DNA from: Phycisphaerae bacterium
Lineage (GTDB): Bacteria; Planctomycetota; Phycisphaerae; UBA1845; UTPLA1
DNA: 64,000 nt
Direction: 5' to 3'
Assembly: GCA_035275405.1 (NCBI GenBank)
Contig: DATEMU010000011.1
Coordinates: forward strand, 62,001-126,000
In this document: positions 60,629-64,000 of the stretch, in pieces
How positions within the stretch are numbered: the stretch's first letter is position 1
Layout: each line of letters opens with the position of its first letter
Made by a program: the position numbers and the translations under genes
The notes under the pieces: model-generated
Database searches by the model: none
Seen by the model: only the letters and a program-made list of their open reading frames with translations
Told to the model about the DNA's origin: nothing

Positions 60629-62490
60629 CCGGCCCGCCCAGGGGAGTCGCCGCTCCCTTCCATTCGCGTGGCGACGAATGCGCGATCCTGGTCAGCGATT
60701 CTGGGAACGGATATCAACCGGCGGAATAAAAATGACGGGATCGCTTCCCGTTCTGCGCGGGAAGCGAGCGCCAGCGCCGCGGCATTGAAGTCGCAGACCA
60801 GCGCGTGAAACATGACCGCCACTATTTCGGCAGGAACGTGCAGGCGCACCGCATTTTCCGCCGCCAGTTGGCCGTAAGCGATCGTCGCCAAACAGTGCCC
60901 CAACGCCAGGGTCAGCGGCCTGTCGGCGCGGGCGGTTCGATCCATCTCGCGTTTGCGGACGAAGAGTTGGAACGCCTTCGCCGCTTGAACGAACATCCGG
61001 ACATTCGCGATCGACATCAGCGGACGGTAGGCTTCGAGGAAACAGGGAAACCCGATCTCGTTCACGGCGCTCGTTCGCGCCTCCATCAGAAACGCGTTTT
61101 CTCCCGCAGGAATCTCGCCGGCAACCAGTGACTTCGGCTCGGCGAGGGAGGGGTCCGCTTCGGCAAAATAGCGCGGAATAAAGTGGGTGGTCAGGCCGAG
61201 ATTGATGTGGGTGCTGCCTTCCAGGCCGGGAATGAGCTGCACGTCGCGCAGGGCCATCTCGAAATAGGTGTCCGACTCGAAGCCCTTGGCGCCGATGCAC
61301 TCGGAGAGCAGCGCCATCACTTTCACGCCCTCTGTGCTGAGCTTGGCCTTCTGCACGGCGGCAAACAGGAGATAGCGCCGGTCGGCCGCACTGGCGGCGT
61401 GGACGTAATCCAGCGCCCGGTAGGCGTAGAGCTTCATCGCCGTCAGACGGGCATACGCCTGCACCATCGTCGCGCGGAGGTGCGGCATGTCGATAGCCGG
61501 CTGGCCATAGAGCACGCGAGCGCGCAAATGGGCGGCGGCCTCTTCGAAAGCACGCTCGCAGATTCCTATCGAGCCAAATCCAAGAAAGAACTTGCCCAGC
61601 GCCACGGTCCCGAAGATCGCGTCCCAGGCCTGCCGGCCTTCGGCGATCACGTCCGTTGAGGGCAACTCATGGTCCTTCACCTCGAATTCGCCGACGTGCG
61701 CCGCCCGCACCCCGAATGTACGGATCTTGCGCACGCTGCGATATCCCTTTGCCTTATTGGGACGCAGCGCGATCAAAACAAAAGGTGCCCGCCGGGCATG
61801 CGCGGCGCTGCGCGGATTTACCTTTTTCGCCAGGATCGCGATGAGCGCTGCGGCATTGGAATTTCCGATGTAGTACTTCGCGCCATTCGCCTTGAAGCGA
61901 TCAGGGCCGGCTTCGGTGACCGTAAACTCGTTGCCGAGCAGGTCCGATCCATGACCTCGCTCGGAGACGCCGAACGCCAGGAGCCCCCCCGCTTCCAGCG
62001 CGGCGACGGACTCGCGCTTCAAGGCCATGTTGTCCCCCATCAGAATCGCACAGAGTCCAAGGAAGGAAACCTGGAGGCTATAACCGTGGGCGGGGCTGAA
62101 ATAAGCAAAGACCTCAAGAAATCGCGTATAACGGAGCAGGTCAAACTCCGATGCCATCCGCGAAAACTCCCGCGGCGCGAGCAGGCGGGCGTAAAGCTGA
62201 TGAGCCGACTGGTAGGCAAGCCAGTCCTCATACCACTGCTCGCGCTGATCCTCCTCTTTGAGCGCCGGCAGACCCTTGCGCTCGAAAAACTCGGCGAGCT
62301 TTTGAGCCAGTGGTTCGCGAAGATAGACCTCTGAACCGGCCGACGGCCGCGGCCCGGAGAAGACCTGCGGGTAGATCGCCTCCTGAACGGGCGCAGGGGC
62401 GTGGCCGTCATTCCTGTCGACGCCGGGCACGGTCGATCGCTCCTCTGGCGCATCCTCCGCGCGCATCTTTGTTGGATTCGGTTCGTTCAA
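60625..62490 (-). CDS. Acyl-CoA dehydrogenase family protein
   Basis: A 621-residue flavoprotein. The N-terminal ~100 residues are a long extension (AEFFERKGLPALKEEDQREQ). Core features are LLAFGVSERGHGSDLLGNEF, the flavin-binding KYYIGNSNAAALIAILAK, LGKFFLGFGSIGICERAFEEA and the C-terminal helical ECIGAKGFESDTYFEMALRD. It probably oxidises fatty acyl-CoA. The start is uncertain: TTG at 62490 or ATG at 62466, both without a good ribosome binding site. It is coupled to plsC and divergent from the desaturase gene. Confidence 0.88.
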   Translation of the reverse strand: MNEPNPTKMRAEDAPEERSTVPGVDRNDGHAPAPVQEAIYPQVFSGPRPSAGSEVYLREPLAQKLAEFFERKGLPALKEEDQREQWYEDWLAYQSAHQLYARLLAPREFSRMASEFDLLRYTRFLEVFAYFSPAHGYSLQVSFLGLCAILMGDNMALKRESVAALEAGGLLAFGVSERGHGSDLLGNEFTVTEAGPDRFKANGAKYYIGNSNAAALIAILAKKVNPRSAAHARRAPFVLIALRPNKAKGYRSVRKIRTFGVRAAHVGEFEVKDHELPSTDVIAEGRQAWDAIFGTVALGKFFLGFGSIGICERAFEEAAAHLRARVLYGQPAIDMPHLRATMVQAYARLTAMKLYAYRALDYVHAASAADRRYLLFAAVQKAKLSTEGVKVMALLSECIGAKGFESDTYFEMALRDVQLIPGLEGSTHINLGLTTHFIPRYFAEADPSLAEPKSLVAGEIPAGENAFLMEARTSAVNEIGFPCFLEAYRPLMSIANVRMFVQAAKAFQLFVRKREMDRTARADRPLTLALGHCLATIAYGQLAAENAVRLHVPAEIVAVMFHALVCDFNAAALALASRAEREAIPSFLFRRLISVPRIADQDRAFVATRMEGSGDSPGRAG

Positions 62491-62789
62491 GATGCCGAAA
62501 AGGCGGAAAGGGGTTGGCTGCCCGCATTCTCTCGAATCTACGAGCCGGCGCCTCTTGTATTATAGCCGATCGAGTCGATGACACATGAAACGCGAGCCAA
62601 ATTCGCGGCGCTTGCGTTTTCAGAAACGAACCCTATGATCTCCCTGGCTCATGCGGGGTAGGGATTCAAGTCGTCGGACAACTGATTAAGGGGCTGCCCG
62701 CCGCGGGGCGGAAAGCCGGTTAACGAGTAAGCCGACATGGCTGAATGCCCCCGGGCGTTCGGCCAGTCGGCTTTTTTTGAGGCACACGA
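62491..62789 (+). promoter_or_regulatory. Desaturase leader region
   Basis: 299 nt of divergent intergenic sequence without an ORF I trust. The right-hand half (about 62660-62789) contains an intrinsic terminator (see separate entry) directly before the desaturase ribosome binding site. AAAGCCGG (62712-62719) can pair with TCGGCTTT of the terminator 3' arm, and GTCGG (62672-62676) with CCGAC of its 5' arm. No known riboswitch signature is recognised. Confidence 0.45.
62729..62778 (+). terminator. Intrinsic terminator in the desaturase leader
   Basis: AAGCCGAC (62729-62736) pairs with GTCGGCTT (62766-62773); inside it TGGC/GCCA, GAA/TTC and GCC/GGC extend the helix with two T-G pairs and one bulged A. 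A run of seven T (62772-62778) follows, and the GAGG ribosome binding site begins right after it. The hairpin is therefore inside the transcript leader of the desaturase if transcription begins upstream of it. Confidence 0.8.
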
Positions 62790-63932
62790 GTGGACATTAC
62801 GGTACAGTCAGCCATCGAAACCCAACCAACGGCGGAGCCGGCGAGCGCGAACGCCGCCTCGGCTCCTCTGAAATTCAATAATCCTGATGATTTTCGGCGG
62901 GCGCTTCGCCAGCGGGTGGACGAGTACTTTGCCGACACCGGCCGCAGGCCGCGCGACTGCCCGCAGATGTACGCCAAGACCGCCATCATTTTGTGCGGTT
63001 GCGGCGCCTTGTACGCCCTTCTCGTATTCGTCGCGGTCAGTTGGTGGGTCACGATTCCGTTGGCGGTCGCGCTGGGACTGGCGCTGGCGGTGGCCGCCTT
63101 CAATATTCAGCACGACGGCGGGCACGGCGCCTACTCCGAACACCAATGGATCAACAAGCTGGCTTCCCTGACGCTGGATCTGCTGGGCGGCAGCTCCTAC
63201 ATGTGGGCCCGAAAGCACAACACGATTCATCACAGCTACACGAACGTCACCGGTCACGACGACGACATCAACCTCGGCGTGCTCGGCCGGCTTTCGCCGC
63301 ATCAGAAGCACTTGAGCTTTCACCGACTGCAGCACTTTTACATGTGGTTCCTGTACGGGTTCCTGCCCGTCAAGTGGCACGTCTATGATGACTTCCAGAA
63401 TCTGGTCGTGGGGCGGATCGCCGGGCATCGATTTCCGCGTCCCCGGGGTTGGGATTTGGTAGTCCTTTTCGGCGGCAAGGCGCTGTTCTTCTCGCTGGCG
63501 CTCGGCCTCCCTATGTTTTTCCATCCGTGGTGGGGCGTGCTGGCGCTCTACGGGATTGCATCGTTTGTTCAAGGCGTCGCACTGAGTGTCGTATTTCAAA
63601 TGGCGCACTGCGTCGAGGAGGCGGCCTTTCCTCAGCCGCGCCCGGGCACCAGCCGGATCGAGTCCAGTTGGGCCGAGCACCAGATTGAGACGACCGTGGA
63701 TTTTGCTCCCCGTAATCGATTGCTGGCGTGGCTCGTCGGCGGGCTGAACTTTCAGGTTGAGCACCACCTCTTCCCGCAGATATGCCACATCCATTATCCG
63801 GCACTGGCCAAACTCGTGGAGGAAACCTGCCACGAGTTCGGACTCAGATACAAAGCCTCCAAAACATTTCTGGCGGGCATCGCTTCCCATTATCGCTGGC
63901 TGCGGCGGATGGGAATGGCGAACGCCGCTTAA
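62790..63932 (+). CDS. Fatty acid desaturase (delta-6/linoleoyl-CoA-desaturase-like)
   Basis: A 380-residue integral membrane di-iron desaturase. Three histidine boxes are complete: HDGGH (108-112), HNTIHH (143-148) and QVEHH near 318. Four or more transmembrane helices surround them (for example AIILCGCGALYALLVFVAVS). The HDxxH/HxxxHH/QxxHH pattern is that of acyl-lipid front-end-type desaturases. It probably introduces a double bond into membrane lipid acyl chains using a ferredoxin or cytochrome donor that is not encoded here. A GTG at 62790 with GAGG 7 nt upstream is the start. Confidence 0.93.
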   Translation: MDITVQSAIETQPTAEPASANAASAPLKFNNPDDFRRALRQRVDEYFADTGRRPRDCPQMYAKTAIILCGCGALYALLVFVAVSWWVTIPLAVALGLALAVAAFNIQHDGGHGAYSEHQWINKLASLTLDLLGGSSYMWARKHNTIHHSYTNVTGHDDDINLGVLGRLSPHQKHLSFHRLQHFYMWFLYGFLPVKWHVYDDFQNLVVGRIAGHRFPRPRGWDLVVLFGGKALFFSLALGLPMFFHPWWGVLALYGIASFVQGVALSVVFQMAHCVEEAAFPQPRPGTSRIESSWAEHQIETTVDFAPRNRLLAWLVGGLNFQVEHHLFPQICHIHYPALAKLVEETCHEFGLRYKASKTFLAGIASHYRWLRRMGMANAA

Positions 63933-64000
63933 CTTCCGCGGCGGTCGATGCGTCCACTCGACGCCGCTCAGAGTTGCTTCGCACAATTGCGATAAAGATG

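Noticed and set aside
62582..62728. Known riboswitch classes (TPP, cobalamin, c-di-GMP-I, SAM) in the desaturase leader
   Set aside because: None of their conserved core strings could be matched by eye; only the terminator is supported.
1..64000. tRNA, rRNA, insertion sequences, prophage genes and attachment sites
   Set aside because: Intergenic gaps were read for clover-leaf ends, transposase and integrase motifs and direct-repeat borders; nothing convincing was seen. A covariance scan could still find a missed tRNA.

Overview
The window is GC-rich and densely coded, and its repertoire points to a planctomycete, probably an uncultured Phycisphaerae-like lineage. The clues are exported proteins with C-terminal two-EF-hand (dockerin-like) segments, a DUF1559-style prepilin with an H-x-DG tail, an ECF sigma factor next to a Ser/Thr kinase with a TPR tail, tandem exported beta-helix proteins, MopE-type metal-binding repeats and an infC-thrS pair beside a detached nuoABC block. 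The lineage is inferred from family content only. I saw no rRNA, tRNA, CRISPR array, insertion sequence, prophage or integration site.

Layout. 1-5.9 kb: 3' end of an exported protein, a YjbQ-family protein, a secreted subtilase, a membrane TPR/GT-C-like protein and an O-methyltransferase. 5.9-11.3 kb: a minus-strand core block in transcription order thrS, infC, a small basic protein, nuoA, nuoB, nuoC. infC appears to start at an AUU codon. 11.3-14 kb: prepilin-like protein, zinc-ribbon membrane protein, lipoprotein amidase. 14-18.8 kb: a histidine kinase followed by the circularly permuted ATP-grasp / alpha-E / transglutaminase triad and a STAS protein.

19-23.3 kb: three tandem paralogous exported beta-helix proteins and a WGENxGW-repeat protein on the plus strand. 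23.3-35.8 kb: a nine-gene co-directional minus-strand cluster in transcription order arylsulfatase, DUF3604, parvulin-type PPIase, HupE/UreJ-like, LssY_C, a three-module GPW-repeat surface protein, an ion channel with an altered selectivity filter, and two lipoproteins. This is the best candidate for an uncharacterised multi-gene system. 36-43.7 kb: STAS and ComEA-like proteins, a GT2 glycosyltransferase with a strong terminator, a GlmM-like mutase, a second TPR/GT-C-like protein and a lipoprotein MsrB-MsrA fusion.

43.8-51.2 kb: a giant exported beta-helix/MopE-repeat protein, divergent from an ECF sigma factor and kinase pair; a perfect 10-bp inverted repeat lies between them. 51.2-58.1 kb: PepD-like dipeptidase, SagB-type oxidoreductase (apparently with a non-AUG start), FG-GAP/TSP3 exported protein, FRG-domain protein, small hypothetical. 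58.3-64 kb: FAD-dependent oxidoreductase, then an acyl-CoA dehydrogenase-plsC operon divergent from a fatty acid desaturase whose leader holds an intrinsic terminator just before the ribosome binding site.

Two themes cross the window. First, unusual translation starts and structured leaders (infC, thrS, desaturase, SagB). Second, short-period tandem repeats: 7-nt phrases in inverted pairs and singles, and an 8-nt phrase inside a kinase gene. Several genes end inside dispersed repeat or hairpin elements that provide their stop codons.
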